A DNA stretch of 45,128 bases. Source: Candidatus Bathyarchaeota archaeon (GTDB lineage: Archaea; Thermoproteota; Bathyarchaeia; Bathyarchaeales; Bathyarchaeaceae). Location of the stretch: assembly GCA_020348865.1 (NCBI GenBank), contig CP070754.1:160780-205907 (forward strand), read 5' to 3'. Below, in pieces: positions 34,425-42,914 of the stretch. Position numbers and translations under genes: made by a program. The notes below the pieces were generated by a model. It did not search any database, was not told where the DNA came from, and saw nothing but the letters and a program-made list of their open reading frames with translations. Each line of letters begins with the position of its first letter. Positions within the stretch are counted from its first letter, which is position 1.

Positions 34425-35619
34425 GTGTGTTGCTCCGTCTATTCTCCGTGGACAGAATCTTTGCCAATTCTTGTTCGAGGTCTAGAGCTGGGACCCTCGG
34501 CAAACTGATATATGTGGTTTTTCCTCGCTGTCCAAAACTAGAAAGTTCTGTCTTGATTATTCCCAAGGCAGATAGTTCTTTGATGTATTTCCAGAGTTGA
34601 GTGTGTCCTCGTTTCTTTTCGTTGTATTCTTCACAGACAACTGCGTAGGCTTGTTCAGCCTCACCCATAGACAGATATGCAGCTTTGGAATGTTTGAAGC
34701 ATCTTGCAAGGCTGAGGAGAAAAAGCTTTTCGTGAGAGCTGAGAGAAAAAACGACGTCCTTTTGTACAAGGGGATAGACACTGGCCACTGCTTTTCGTAC
34801 ACACTCAGGTGAAACTTCTGAGAGTTCTGACGCATCGGCGTATTTGCCGGCTCGCCATAGAAGCTCGATTCCATATCGTGCGTCGCCGTTTTCTGAAGAG
34901 GCGAGTTCGGCGATGAAGTGTAGGGTTGATGTGGAAACCGTTTCGTGTTTGAAGGCAAGGTCCACGCGGTCTTTCAGTATGTCTTGAAGCTGGGATGTTG
35001 AGTATTCATCTAGGCGGATGATGTTGCGTTGAAGCGTGCTTCTTGTGCTGGAGTCGAGCTTATTGAGGTATCTGGGTTCTCGAAGGATGCAGATGAGAGA
35101 GAGTCTTTGGGGCGCTTTCAGGCGGGCTTCTTGAACGCGAGTGAGCTTGTAGAGTGTGTCTGATCCTCCAATTTGGATGAGTGTTTCTAACTCATCGATT
35201 GCCAGAATGAGGTAGGCGTTTTGTTCATCGAGAATCTGAATAAGTATCTGCAATATTTCTTCTGCTGAATAGCCACGTTTTGGGAAATGTGGGTGAAAGT
35301 TCAGGAGAGCTCTTTGGAGGATCATGAAGAGGCTTCCCCTGCATTCACGACAGTTGACGTGGATGTAGTTGAGGTTTATTTCCTTCTTTTCTGCTTCTTT
35401 TGTTATATCTAATCCAAAATGTTGGGAAAGAACTGTCTTTCCAGTTCCAACATTTCCAGTGATTAGTACACGTTGCGTCATTTCTCCCGGATTTTCAACG
35501 GTGAAGCGGAAGAACTGGTTCAGGAGGGTGCGTTGGAATTTCCTGTGTGGTAGGCGTGTTGGTATGTAGTTGAGGTCTAGTTTGCTCTCATTTTTGAACA
35601 CGCTGAAGTGGTGGTACAT
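34414..35619 (-). CDS. cdc6: Orc1/Cdc6 replication initiator
   Basis: The 401-residue AAA+ protein has the FKNESKLDLNYIPTRLPHR N-terminus typical of archaeal Orc1/Cdc6, Walker A (GNVGTGKTV) near residue 55, Walker B (LILAIDELETLI) near residue 135 and a C-terminal winged helix after about residue 290. It binds origin recognition boxes and loads MCM. The gene lies upstream of the small winged-helix gene and divergent from UPF0282, with a 319-nt gene-free stretch between them that could hold origin elements. Confidence 0.92.
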   Translation of the reverse strand: MYHHFSVFKNESKLDLNYIPTRLPHRKFQRTLLNQFFRFTVENPGEMTQRVLITGNVGTGKTVLSQHFGLDITKEAEKKEINLNYIHVNCRECRGSLFMILQRALLNFHPHFPKRGYSAEEILQILIQILDEQNAYLILAIDELETLIQIGGSDTLYKLTRVQEARLKAPQRLSLICILREPRYLNKLDSSTRSTLQRNIIRLDEYSTSQLQDILKDRVDLAFKHETVSTSTLHFIAELASSENGDARYGIELLWRAGKYADASELSEVSPECVRKAVASVYPLVQKDVVFSLSSHEKLFLLSLARCFKHSKAAYLSMGEAEQAYAVVCEEYNEKKRGHTQLWKYIKELSALGIIKTELSSFGQRGKTTYISLPRVPALDLEQELAKILSTENRRSNTHAD

Positions 35620-35938
35620 AGCTCAACCCGTCGTCTTCATCCTACTCTTTGCAAACTTCCGATTTATGGTTTTTGTCTATTAAAAAGGAAAGTACAGTCG
35701 TAGGAAACTAGGAGTAATCTTCTTTGACCAGCACAATTTAACATGCGGGCACGCCGCAACTATGCTCAGCGTCACCCTTTGAAGCATGCATCAAAACAGG
35801 ATTCCCACAGAATTAGTGGGCTCTCGCACTCAAGATCACAATCACAAATCAGTGGGGCCAGAGTCGTCATCGCCCACCGAGTAAGGCTAAATGCTAGCCA
35901 AGCATAAAAAAGTATAGTTAATAGGGGTTGTGTGTTGA
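35620..35938. other. Gene-free stretch next to cdc6, candidate origin region
   Basis: These 319 nt carry no gene. They include an inverted repeat at about 35814-35830 (CCCAC, AGAATTA, GTGGG), a further AGTGGGG near 35852 and a CCCACC near 35875. They also include AT-rich stretches near 35682-35692 and 35905-35920 that could serve the two flanking promoters. Archaeal origins often sit beside cdc6 and contain GGGG-type ORB elements; the repeats here are only loosely of that kind. Confidence 0.3.
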
Positions 35939-36925
35939 ACGAAGACGCTCAAGAGGATTGAGGTTGTTCCATTAGCTGCAGAGAGTTTTGGCGTTAGGTC
36001 GATGTGCACCTACGTGGGGACTTCAGACGTGAAGGTTCTTCTGGACGCTGGAGCTTCTTTGGGTCCGAGTCGCTTCGGTTATCCACCGCATCCCAGAGAG
36101 TACAGGAAAATGAATGTGTGTCGGGAGAGGATTTTGAGGGCCGTAGAGGAAGTGGATGTGGTGACTATGAGTCACTATCACTTTGATCATCACGTTCCCT
36201 CATTCGTGGACTGGTTCTCCAACTGGTCTTCCGCTGAGACAGCAAAACAAACCTATGAGAGAAAACTGGTTCTCGTTAAAGACCATCGAGCCATGATTAC
36301 ACCAAGCCAGAGACGTCGAGGCTGGATGTTCAGAAAAACCGGTGGCAAACAAGCCAAAAAGCTGGAGATAGCAGATGGCAAGGCTTTTGAGTTCGGAGAG
36401 ACAACAGTGCGATTTTCTGAACCCGTTTTCCACGGAGCTGAGAACACATTGCTAGGCTGGGTTCTAATGGTTACAGTTCAATGCGAAGACGAAAAAGCAT
36501 TGTTTGCTCCTGACGTTCAAGGACCAATGCATGACCACACAGTGAAGCTCATTCTTAACGAGAAGCCTCAATTGGTCGTAATAGGGGGACCTCCACTTTA
36601 TTTGACCGGATTTAAGGTGTCAGTGGACCGGATTCAAAGCGGAATGCGAAATCTTGAAACTGTCGCCCGAAATGTTCCACTAGTGATTCTGGAGCATCAC
36701 ATCCTTCGAGATGAACATTGGAGGAAGCTTTCTCAGTCGATTTTTGATGCTGCTTCAGAAGCTGGTCACCTGATTGCCACAGCTGCCTAGTTTGCAGGGA
36801 AAAAGAACAGTTTGCTGGAGTCTAAGAGAAAACAGCTTTTTGATAATGAACCGCCAAGCCCTGAGTTTGAGAGGTGGATGAAACTACCGCTTCCTGAAAG
36901 AAAGCTAGTTAGACCACCAATTTGA
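35939..36925 (+). pseudogene. UPF0282 metallo-hydrolase, in-frame TAG and non-canonical start
   Basis: The intact core (36002-36790) has the metallo-beta-lactamase HxHxDH site (SHYHFDHH) and the later FAPDVQGP and LEHHILRD segments of UPF0282. At the 3' end the frame stops at TAG (36788-36790), but 44 further codons continue in frame (FAGKKNSLLESKRKQLFDN and so on), matching the UPF0282 C-terminus if TAG replaces GAG (TAAEF). At the 5' end the frame encodes VVPLAAESFGVRSM, the conserved start, but no ATG, GTG or TTG is present after the upstream TGA. The first codon, ACG at 35939, could replace an ATG. A TATA-like CATAAAAAAG at about 35903-35912 lies about 30 nt upstream. Function: predicted hydrolase, substrate unknown. 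Confidence 0.75.
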
Positions 36926-36978
36926 TTGCGTAGAAACACTACTCAGGTCGTTGTGACGGTGAGCGCGCAGAAGGTTCT

Positions 36979-37077
36979 TGGTGCGGTCGCCGGGATTTGA
37001 ACCCGGGTGCTCGGCGTGGGAGGCCGAGGTCCTAACCAAGTTTTCCCTGGAGTTGTTCCAGTCTAGACTACGACCGC
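36979..37077 (-). tRNA. tRNA-Gly(CCC) with a 22-nt D-loop insertion
   Basis: The minus strand shows a full cloverleaf: acceptor stem GCGGTCG/CGACCGC, discriminator A and an encoded CCA (36979-36981), T arm CCGGG-TTCAAAT-CCCGG, anticodon stem TCGGC/GCCGA with loop CTCCCAC, so the anticodon is CCC (glycine). The D-arm stem (GTCT/GGAC) is intact but its loop contains 22 extra nt at about 37036-37057. Removing them leaves AGACTGGTTA, a normal D-loop, and a 74-nt tRNA before CCA. The insertion forms a small hairpin (CCAGG-GAAAA-CTTGG). It is probably an intron at a non-canonical position. TGG occurs at both edges, so the exact junction is ambiguous by a few bases. Confidence 0.88.
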
Positions 37078-37121
37078 ATGTACGACAACGTCATAGTTGA
37101 TTGTGAATTATGCATGCGTCG

Positions 37122-40043
37122 TTACACGAAACGTTTCTCTTCTCTGTCTTTCCAGTAAGGGCGAGTCTTCAAATATTGGATTTTCGCTCTCAGAAGATCC
37201 ATGTAGAAGTCATCCTCTTTAGGATGCATTTTTCCCAGTATTCTAAAAGCAGTTTCAGGACCGATTCCTCTGACTTGCAGTGCAATCAGCGCTCTCTTGC
37301 CGTGGCTGAGGGTGAGATCCGCTGTGCGCCTCGTATAGGTGAGCTGTTCCAACTCTTCTTTTGTCAACTCTTTTCCATCTAGTCTTCGTCCAAGGGTTTC
37401 ATGAAGTGCAGTTGGATCCTGATCACGGCGGAGGCTAGCCAACAGGCCGGTCCCACATTTTTCGCAGGTTGGTTTCGCAGATAACTCACGGATGCGTTTC
37501 TCCTTTGACCAGTGACCACAAGAAAGGCATAGAAGTGATGCCTTTCTCGCCAAGATTGCTCTTTTCATCCGTCCGATGTTGCTCTGCACGACGCGTTCTG
37601 ATGCCATTAGTTCTGGTATCTCGGAATACTTTTCTAGAATGTGATAGCTTAAGGCTGTCGGTTTTTCCAGACAGAACAGGGTGCTGACTTCAACTTTGCC
37701 CTTCTTAACATTCTTCATTATCTGCTTGACTGAGGGAAGATCCACCTTTTCCAGCATAGCTTCACGAATTGTCTCTTCATAGATTGGTGTCTTTCCGAAC
37801 CGTCTTGGCAGTCCCGAGAGTCTCTTAGGCCCCATCGTTCTTCCTCGAGGCAGCGCGCCGAATCGTTCAGCTATATTCTTCATTTTGGAGGCGAAGGGAA
37901 AGTGGGCTTTGAGGTAATCGTCGAAGGCTTGCTTCACGTCTTGGTCCGACATTTCGAAAAGGAGCGGCAGAGTTTTTTCAAGATCGTGAAATTCTGCTTT
38001 CCGAGGCATTTCAATCAGGATTCTGTAGCCATCATTCCACCAGCCGGTGATGAGTTCATTATCCGAAAGAATCGAGTCAAAGATGCAGCCTAGGGTTCGA
38101 TTTACAACTTCTCCAAAACATGCGTGGACAACCATGTATTTGTCAAAAGCTTCGAGGAGAATGTGGTTGTCGGTTGGAAGAGGAGCGCCTCGCTTCAAAT
38201 GCTCATTAATCTCTTCGACTGGTTTGAGCAGTGTGGATTCGTTAGTGTTGAGCTTCTCCGCCAGTTTTTTGGCTACAGCCTTGATGTTTTGCTCTCGGTT
38301 CAGCTCCTTAGCTATCTCTTTTCGAAGTTTGCCCACCTGCTGAGCAAGTGTAATAGGTACTGGGAGCATTTCGCCGTCCCAGCCAGGAATGGCTGCCATT
38401 TTGTCTTCGGAGGGAACCACGTAGACGTTGCCCGTTTCATCCTCAATCTGGACGATTCGCCATACTTTGCCTCGACATATGAAGTTGAGGCCGATTCGTG
38501 CTCTCAGACCCATGAATTCGTCACCAAGCGTGCCAATGCGACGGTCTGAAAGCACATCTATGATGGGATATCGTTTCTCGTCAGGAATCATGGAGAGGTT
38601 CTCATAATAGTACAGCCTGGTTCTTCGTGTCTTCCTCAATGTCTTTCCTTCTATTCGCAGTTCCCTCAATTTATGCAAATAATTCGCAACACCTAAAAGT
38701 TTAGTTTTGGAGAGACTTTTGTAAGGTTGTGCTCGACGCAGGATTTGAAGAACTTGATCAATGGCTATACTCTGTTGGTCTAGCAATGTCCCGACAATCT
38801 GATGGGCTAACACATCTAGCGCGTTTTCCTGTATGGAAATCGGTTCAAGGCGACCTTTGGAGGCGCGTTGTGTTGCTGCTACTGCTTCTAGTGTATCATC
38901 AGAGGAAGCTGTGATTATTACACCCTTTGAGGTAAGACCCAGTTTGTGTCCGCTTCTTCCCACGCGTTGAATTAAACTAGTTACTTGGCGAGGTGATAAG
39001 TATTGTACGACCAGATCGATGTGTCCAATGTCAATTCCTAGTTGCAGAGTGCTGGTGCATACTACTGCTTTGAGAGCCTTCGCTTTGAACTCGTCTTCGA
39101 TGAGGCTTCTTTCTTCTCTGGATAGTGACCCATGATGAACTGCGATGTCAGATGTGAGTTGGTTGAACTTGTGTCCTAACATTTCAGCGTTGGTTCGTGC
39201 GTTGACGAAGACCAGAGTAGAGGTATGTTGTTTGACCAGATCTGTTATTCTTTTTATCCTTGCTGCAGCTTCTGGGGCTGTTCTCAGTTTTTGGGCTAGG
39301 TCGAAATCTGCATCCGTGGGAAGTGGGTTTTCCACGGAATACTGATAGCCCTTTGGCAGATGTACTGAGACTACTTTGATGGGACGGTTTGTGCCACCGA
39401 TGAATTTTGCCACATTTTTTGGGCTCCCTACGGTGGCTGAAAGACCGATTCTTTGGAACTCTTTTCCAGTGATTTCGCGTAGTCTTTCCAGTGCGACTGT
39501 TAGCTGGACTCCGCGTTTGTCCTCTGCTATTTCGTGAACTTCATCGACAATGACGTATCGAACGTGGCTTAGGTGCTTCTGCATACGTGTACCGGGTAGA
39601 ATGGCCTGCAGAGTTTCCGGGGTTGTGACAAGCATGTTAGGTGGGCGGAGTGCTTGTCGACGGCGGATTCTGGTTTCAGTGTCGCCATGTCGCACTTCTG
39701 CTGAAATATCAAGGTGAGACGCCCAGTCGGACAGACGTCGTATCATGTCACGGTTGAGGGCTCGAAGTGGCGTAATGTAGATGATTGATATTCCTTTCCT
39801 GTGCGGTTGATGAATGAAGTCAGAGAGAATTGGGAGAAGAACCGCCTCGGTTTTTCCGCTTCCTGTAGGCGCAACTAGCAGAACGTTCTTTCCTGCAAGA
39901 ATAGGTGGGATAGCTTTGATTTGTGGAGCTGTAGGTCGGGAGAATCCTAGCTGGATTAGAGCGGTGCGGACTGGCTCTGCAAGTAGGTCAAATACGTTGG
40001 AACAAGTGGACGTTTTTTCCTCTGTCAAACTGTTGATTGTCAC
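37122..40043 (-). CDS. lhr: Lhr-type large helicase
   Basis: The 973-residue SF2 helicase has Walker A (APTGSGKTE, about residues 58-66), DEVHEIA in motif II, IGLSATVGSP in motif III, VHHGSLSREERSLIEDEFK and VQYLSPRQVTSLIQRVGRSGH in the second RecA domain. The C-terminal region contains a CxxC pair twice (CLSCGHW and CEKCGTG), a metal-binding site seen in archaeal Lhr proteins. Lhr is linked to DNA repair and fork restart. It is on the same strand as the tRNA-Gly gene, whose 5' end lies 44 nt beyond its stop. Confidence 0.92.
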   Translation of the reverse strand: MTINSLTEEKTSTCSNVFDLLAEPVRTALIQLGFSRPTAPQIKAIPPILAGKNVLLVAPTGSGKTEAVLLPILSDFIHQPHRKGISIIYITPLRALNRDMIRRLSDWASHLDISAEVRHGDTETRIRRRQALRPPNMLVTTPETLQAILPGTRMQKHLSHVRYVIVDEVHEIAEDKRGVQLTVALERLREITGKEFQRIGLSATVGSPKNVAKFIGGTNRPIKVVSVHLPKGYQYSVENPLPTDADFDLAQKLRTAPEAAARIKRITDLVKQHTSTLVFVNARTNAEMLGHKFNQLTSDIAVHHGSLSREERSLIEDEFKAKALKAVVCTSTLQLGIDIGHIDLVVQYLSPRQVTSLIQRVGRSGHKLGLTSKGVIITASSDDTLEAVAATQRASKGRLEPISIQENALDVLAHQIVGTLLDQQSIAIDQVLQILRRAQPYKSLSKTKLLGVANYLHKLRELRIEGKTLRKTRRTRLYYYENLSMIPDEKRYPIIDVLSDRRIGTLGDEFMGLRARIGLNFICRGKVWRIVQIEDETGNVYVVPSEDKMAAIPGWDGEMLPVPITLAQQVGKLRKEIAKELNREQNIKAVAKKLAEKLNTNESTLLKPVEEINEHLKRGAPLPTDNHILLEAFDKYMVVHACFGEVVNRTLGCIFDSILSDNELITGWWNDGYRILIEMPRKAEFHDLEKTLPLLFEMSDQDVKQAFDDYLKAHFPFASKMKNIAERFGALPRGRTMGPKRLSGLPRRFGKTPIYEETIREAMLEKVDLPSVKQIMKNVKKGKVEVSTLFCLEKPTALSYHILEKYSEIPELMASERVVQSNIGRMKRAILARKASLLCLSCGHWSKEKRIRELSAKPTCEKCGTGLLASLRRDQDPTALHETLGRRLDGKELTKEELEQLTYTRRTADLTLSHGKRALIALQVRGIGPETAFRILGKMHPKEDDFYMDLLRAKIQYLKTRPYWKDREEKRFV

Positions 40044-40180
40044 CGCTTTGTGATTGCTTCTATACTGTCATTTGTAAGTGGATTAAAATCGTTTCTGGGG
40101 TTAACGCTGCGAAACAAAATGAGAGTTGACACTAGCATAAAGAGAGGAGAATGATTGGGATTTGGGAATGACGGTTTGCT

Positions 40181-40441
40181 CTAGTCCTGTGATCCGCTTA
40201 GGTAGACCCAAAGCACCAGCATCACGAGGGTTAGCATAGCGCCTGCGAGTCCCGATACCATCCATTCTGCGTGAAGTATGGTTGGAAAGACCTGTAGTAA
40301 CCAAGGCCAAACCATGTGGTAGAGGAAGTTAGCGGCGATTCCGGCGATGAAACCGAGCAAAGCAAAGGTCCCAAGCACTTTTATCCTTTCACTCATTTTG
40401 TTCACTTGGTTTAACATTCCAGATTTCGTGCTTTTTAGCAT
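40181..40441 (-). CDS. Small two-helix membrane protein
   Basis: The 86-residue protein has two probable membrane helices (VLGTFALLGFIAGIAANFLY and MVSGLAGAMLTLVMLVLWVY) joined by a short loop with aromatic residues. The assigned start is the ATG at 40441; an in-frame ATG at 40396 (MSERIKVLG) would give a 71-residue protein. I do not recognise a family. It lies between lhr and the cdv cluster, divergent from the latter. Confidence 0.55.
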   Translation of the reverse strand: MLKSTKSGMLNQVNKMSERIKVLGTFALLGFIAGIAANFLYHMVWPWLLQVFPTILHAEWMVSGLAGAMLTLVMLVLWVYLSGSQD

Positions 40442-40526
40442 ACCCTACATAATTCTGTCTATTAGCGCAAATTCGCCTAGTCTTCATTCGCATATCGGAT
40501 TTAAAGCTTAAAAAGGAAATAAAATC

Positions 40527-40549
40527 GAGATATACGTTCAGAGATATAC
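40527..40549 (+). promoter_or_regulatory. Upstream region of the cdv cluster with a repeated GAGATATAC
   Basis: The 9-mer GAGATATAC occurs at 40527-40535 and 40541-40549, spaced 14 nt apart, between an AT-rich TATA candidate (CTTAAAAAGG, about 40507-40516) and the first cdv start. A strong GGGGAGGAA Shine-Dalgarno precedes the ATG at 40621. The repeat could be a regulator site. Confidence 0.35.
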
Positions 40550-40619
40550 TCATATGTTCTCTGCATATTAATAACGTAATAATACGCTTAAAGAGTCATC
40601 TCTCGGGGAGGAAATCGAA

Positions 40620-41276
40620 ATGCCAGACAACTTTGTGAAACGATGGGGAGAAGGATACAATCAAACCCCGCTTACCACAAAGATCAAAGAAGCTGTCCGC
40701 CCTCAAGGTCCATTGAAGCCGCGCCTAGACTTTGCAATTAGACGCATCGACATGCAGGTTCAAAAACTCGACAAGGCATCTGATCGATTCACAGACCGTG
40801 ACAAATCGATTTTCAAACGAATTGTTGACGCATACACAAAACATGACATGCCACGAGCTAACGTCTTTGCCAGTGAACTAGCCGAGATACGCAAGATGGA
40901 AAAGATGATAATGCACGCAAGGCTTGCCCTAGAGCAGATTGTACTCAGGTTGAGAACAGTCTCGGAGCTTGGCGACATAGTCACCACGCTTGCTCCAGCA
41001 GTGGGCGTTCTACGGAACATCCAAACAGGAATGGCCAACATCTTTCCAGAAGCTGAAAAGGAGCTTGGACAAATTGGAAACATGCTCAGCGGAATAATCG
41101 TGGACGCTGGTCAGACTACCGGACTAAGCCTAGATTTTGAAGCATCAAATGAAGACGCACAGAAGATTCTATCAGAAGCCGCTACAGTTGCAGAACAGAA
41201 AATCAAGGACAAATTCCCTGACCTACCTGCAGGCATACCGGCGATAAGCGAGGAAGCCCCAACGGAGATCGGATGA
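40620..41276 (+). CDS. CdvB paralogue (ESCRT-III-like, no winged helix)
   Basis: The 218-residue helical protein matches the ESCRT-III core of CdvB: a basic first helix pair (PRLDFAIRRIDMQVQKLDKAS, then RDKSIFKRIVDAY) and a long third and fourth helix (ANVFASELAEIRKMEKMIMHA). It lacks the C-terminal winged helix that binds CdvA and ends in a proline-rich tail (FPDLPAGIPAISEEAP). This is the pattern of CdvB1/B2 in Sulfolobus. It probably co-polymerises with CdvB in the division ring. It is the first gene of the cluster and is followed by cdvA after 37 nt. Confidence 0.85.
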   Translation: MPDNFVKRWGEGYNQTPLTTKIKEAVRPQGPLKPRLDFAIRRIDMQVQKLDKASDRFTDRDKSIFKRIVDAYTKHDMPRANVFASELAEIRKMEKMIMHARLALEQIVLRLRTVSELGDIVTTLAPAVGVLRNIQTGMANIFPEAEKELGQIGNMLSGIIVDAGQTTGLSLDFEASNEDAQKILSEAATVAEQKIKDKFPDLPAGIPAISEEAPTEIG

Positions 41277-41313
41277 TCTCCCCTACCGATGAGTAGCTAT
41301 TGAAGGTGAAGTT

Positions 41314-42024
41314 ATGCCAAAACCTTCTTCCAACCCCTTTCATTTTGTCGGAAAGGCTGTGAGCGACGAATATGGACGTCAGATTGGTCGAATCGCATCA
41401 TTTTTAACTAGCCCAGATGGACGCATCAATACAGTTTTTGTAGAGCATGGAGATGGAGAGTTTCTTCGCTACCCGAACACCCAATTCAAAGTGAACGGCG
41501 ACAACATCGTAATCTTGCCTGCTGTCAAATTGAAAGTGAAGTCACTCTGTGACGAAATACCATTAATATGGCGGAAAGACCAAGCGTTGAAAGAGCTTTC
41601 AGAAAAGAAGCGTGTTTCAACAGAAATGTTTAATGATATTCACAAAAGCTTTGAAGGTGCGTTGAGTCAGCTGAAAGTTGACGCGCAAGCGACAATGGCT
41701 GACATAGATAATCAGACAGAGAAGTGTGTTCAGCAGACTAGTGATCTCCATTCAGCTCTGGTAAACTTGGAGATTGAACGTGAGATCGGCAGAATTGATG
41801 ACAAATCATATCAGGTAGCTATGGGCATGATACAGCACGGTCTCAAACGAGTTAATGCTGAAAAGATTGATCTTGAAGCGATGAGAAGCAAATTATCCAA
41901 TATAGTGCTTGGAGATGCGTCCGCAACCCCTGTAGAAGCGGAGGCAGAAGAAGAAGCCCCGGGACCTGAAGACACGATTCTTCCAGAACCACCAGTTGTA
42001 GTCCACGTGAAGCAGAGCTCCTAG
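41314..42024 (+). CDS. cdvA: CdvA, membrane-recruiting division protein with PRC barrel
   Basis: The 236-residue protein begins with a PRC-barrel-like beta domain (residues about 8-75: VGKAVSDEYGRQIGRIASFL and NTVFVEHGDGEFLRYPN), followed by a long coiled coil (about 85-200) and a C-terminal tail ending in DTILPEPPVVVHVKQSS. This matches archaeal CdvA, which binds membrane and DNA and recruits CdvB. The tail carries an LPEPP motif like the one in CdvB. A GGTGAAG Shine-Dalgarno lies before the ATG. The order here is paralogue, cdvA, cdvB, cdvC. Confidence 0.88.
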   Translation: MPKPSSNPFHFVGKAVSDEYGRQIGRIASFLTSPDGRINTVFVEHGDGEFLRYPNTQFKVNGDNIVILPAVKLKVKSLCDEIPLIWRKDQALKELSEKKRVSTEMFNDIHKSFEGALSQLKVDAQATMADIDNQTEKCVQQTSDLHSALVNLEIEREIGRIDDKSYQVAMGMIQHGLKRVNAEKIDLEAMRSKLSNIVLGDASATPVEAEAEEEAPGPEDTILPEPPVVVHVKQSS

Positions 42025-42050
42025 ATCCGACGGAGATTGGATGGGCGGGG

Positions 42051-42905
42051 ATGATGTTCGAGAAGGTCTTTCACTCCCGTCCACTTGAAGATCGCATTTT
42101 TGAGGCAATGCGGAGTCTGAAGTTTCAACACGTGAAACTGGAAAAAGTTAGTTTTAGACTGCGTCAAAGGGACAGGAAGCTGTTTGCAAAATGTACAATG
42201 GCGCTAAAACAGCAAAACAAAGATCGCGCACTAATCTTCGCTAACGAATCTGCTGAGGTTAGGAAACTTATCACTATAATTGTGCAAACCCAGCTAGTCA
42301 TAGAGCGAGTCGTTCTAAGACTTGAAACCATCAAAGAACTGCACATCGTAATGGTAGACCTCAAACCTGCACTTGGAGTCCTCCAAAATGTGACGCAATG
42401 TATCGATGGGTTCTTGCCTGATGTTTCATCTGAACTGGGGAAGGTGAACGATGCCATTAGTGAAACGTTGGCTGTCACCAGCATCAGTTCCCCGCATGTA
42501 ACCATACCACTAGACGTGAAGACTCCTGGCGGTGAAAAGATACTTGAAGAGGTCTCTGCACTTCTGGAGCAGAGGCTGAAAGATAAGCTTCCCGAACCGC
42601 CGATATCCGTGACCGTTACAGAGACGGTTGAGCCACTGGAAAGCCCGAAACAGATGGTTGCTCTGACCACAGGGTGTTCAGAAGTCTACGCAGAAGTAGC
42701 GTCTCAGACACTTGTGGAAATGAAGCCTATCTCCTTTGCCGTTCAGAGGTCATCGTCGCTAGAAGACGCGCTATTGGATTATGTTAAGCGCAATAAAGGT
42801 CAAGTTGATGTTAATCAATGTGCGTTGGAATTGAATGTCTCATCTGAAGATGTGGAGAAGACATTAGAAGATTTAGGGGCACAGAAAAAAATTAGGATGG
42901 AGTAG
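42051..42905 (+). CDS. cdvB: CdvB, ESCRT-III-like division protein with winged helix
   Basis: The 284-residue protein has the ESCRT-III helical core (about residues 1-160), a proline motif (KLPEPPISVTV, about 185-195) that resembles the MIM2 motif bound by the Vps4/CdvC MIT domain, a linker, and a C-terminal winged-helix-like domain (about 230-284: SLEDALLDYVKRNKGQVDV and LNVSSEDVEKTLEDLG) which in other archaea contacts CdvA. Two adjacent ATGs (42051, 42054) compete as starts. It is followed by cdvC after 9 nt, which supports co-transcription. Confidence 0.9.
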   Translation: MMFEKVFHSRPLEDRIFEAMRSLKFQHVKLEKVSFRLRQRDRKLFAKCTMALKQQNKDRALIFANESAEVRKLITIIVQTQLVIERVVLRLETIKELHIVMVDLKPALGVLQNVTQCIDGFLPDVSSELGKVNDAISETLAVTSISSPHVTIPLDVKTPGGEKILEEVSALLEQRLKDKLPEPPISVTVTETVEPLESPKQMVALTTGCSEVYAEVASQTLVEMKPISFAVQRSSSLEDALLDYVKRNKGQVDVNQCALELNVSSEDVEKTLEDLGAQKKIRME

Positions 42906-42914
42906 TGATCAGTT

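Noticed and set aside
36791-36925. A separate small gene after the UPF0282 stop codon
   Set aside because: It has no start of its own before residue 30, lies in the same frame and matches the family C-terminus, so it is the tail of the interrupted gene.
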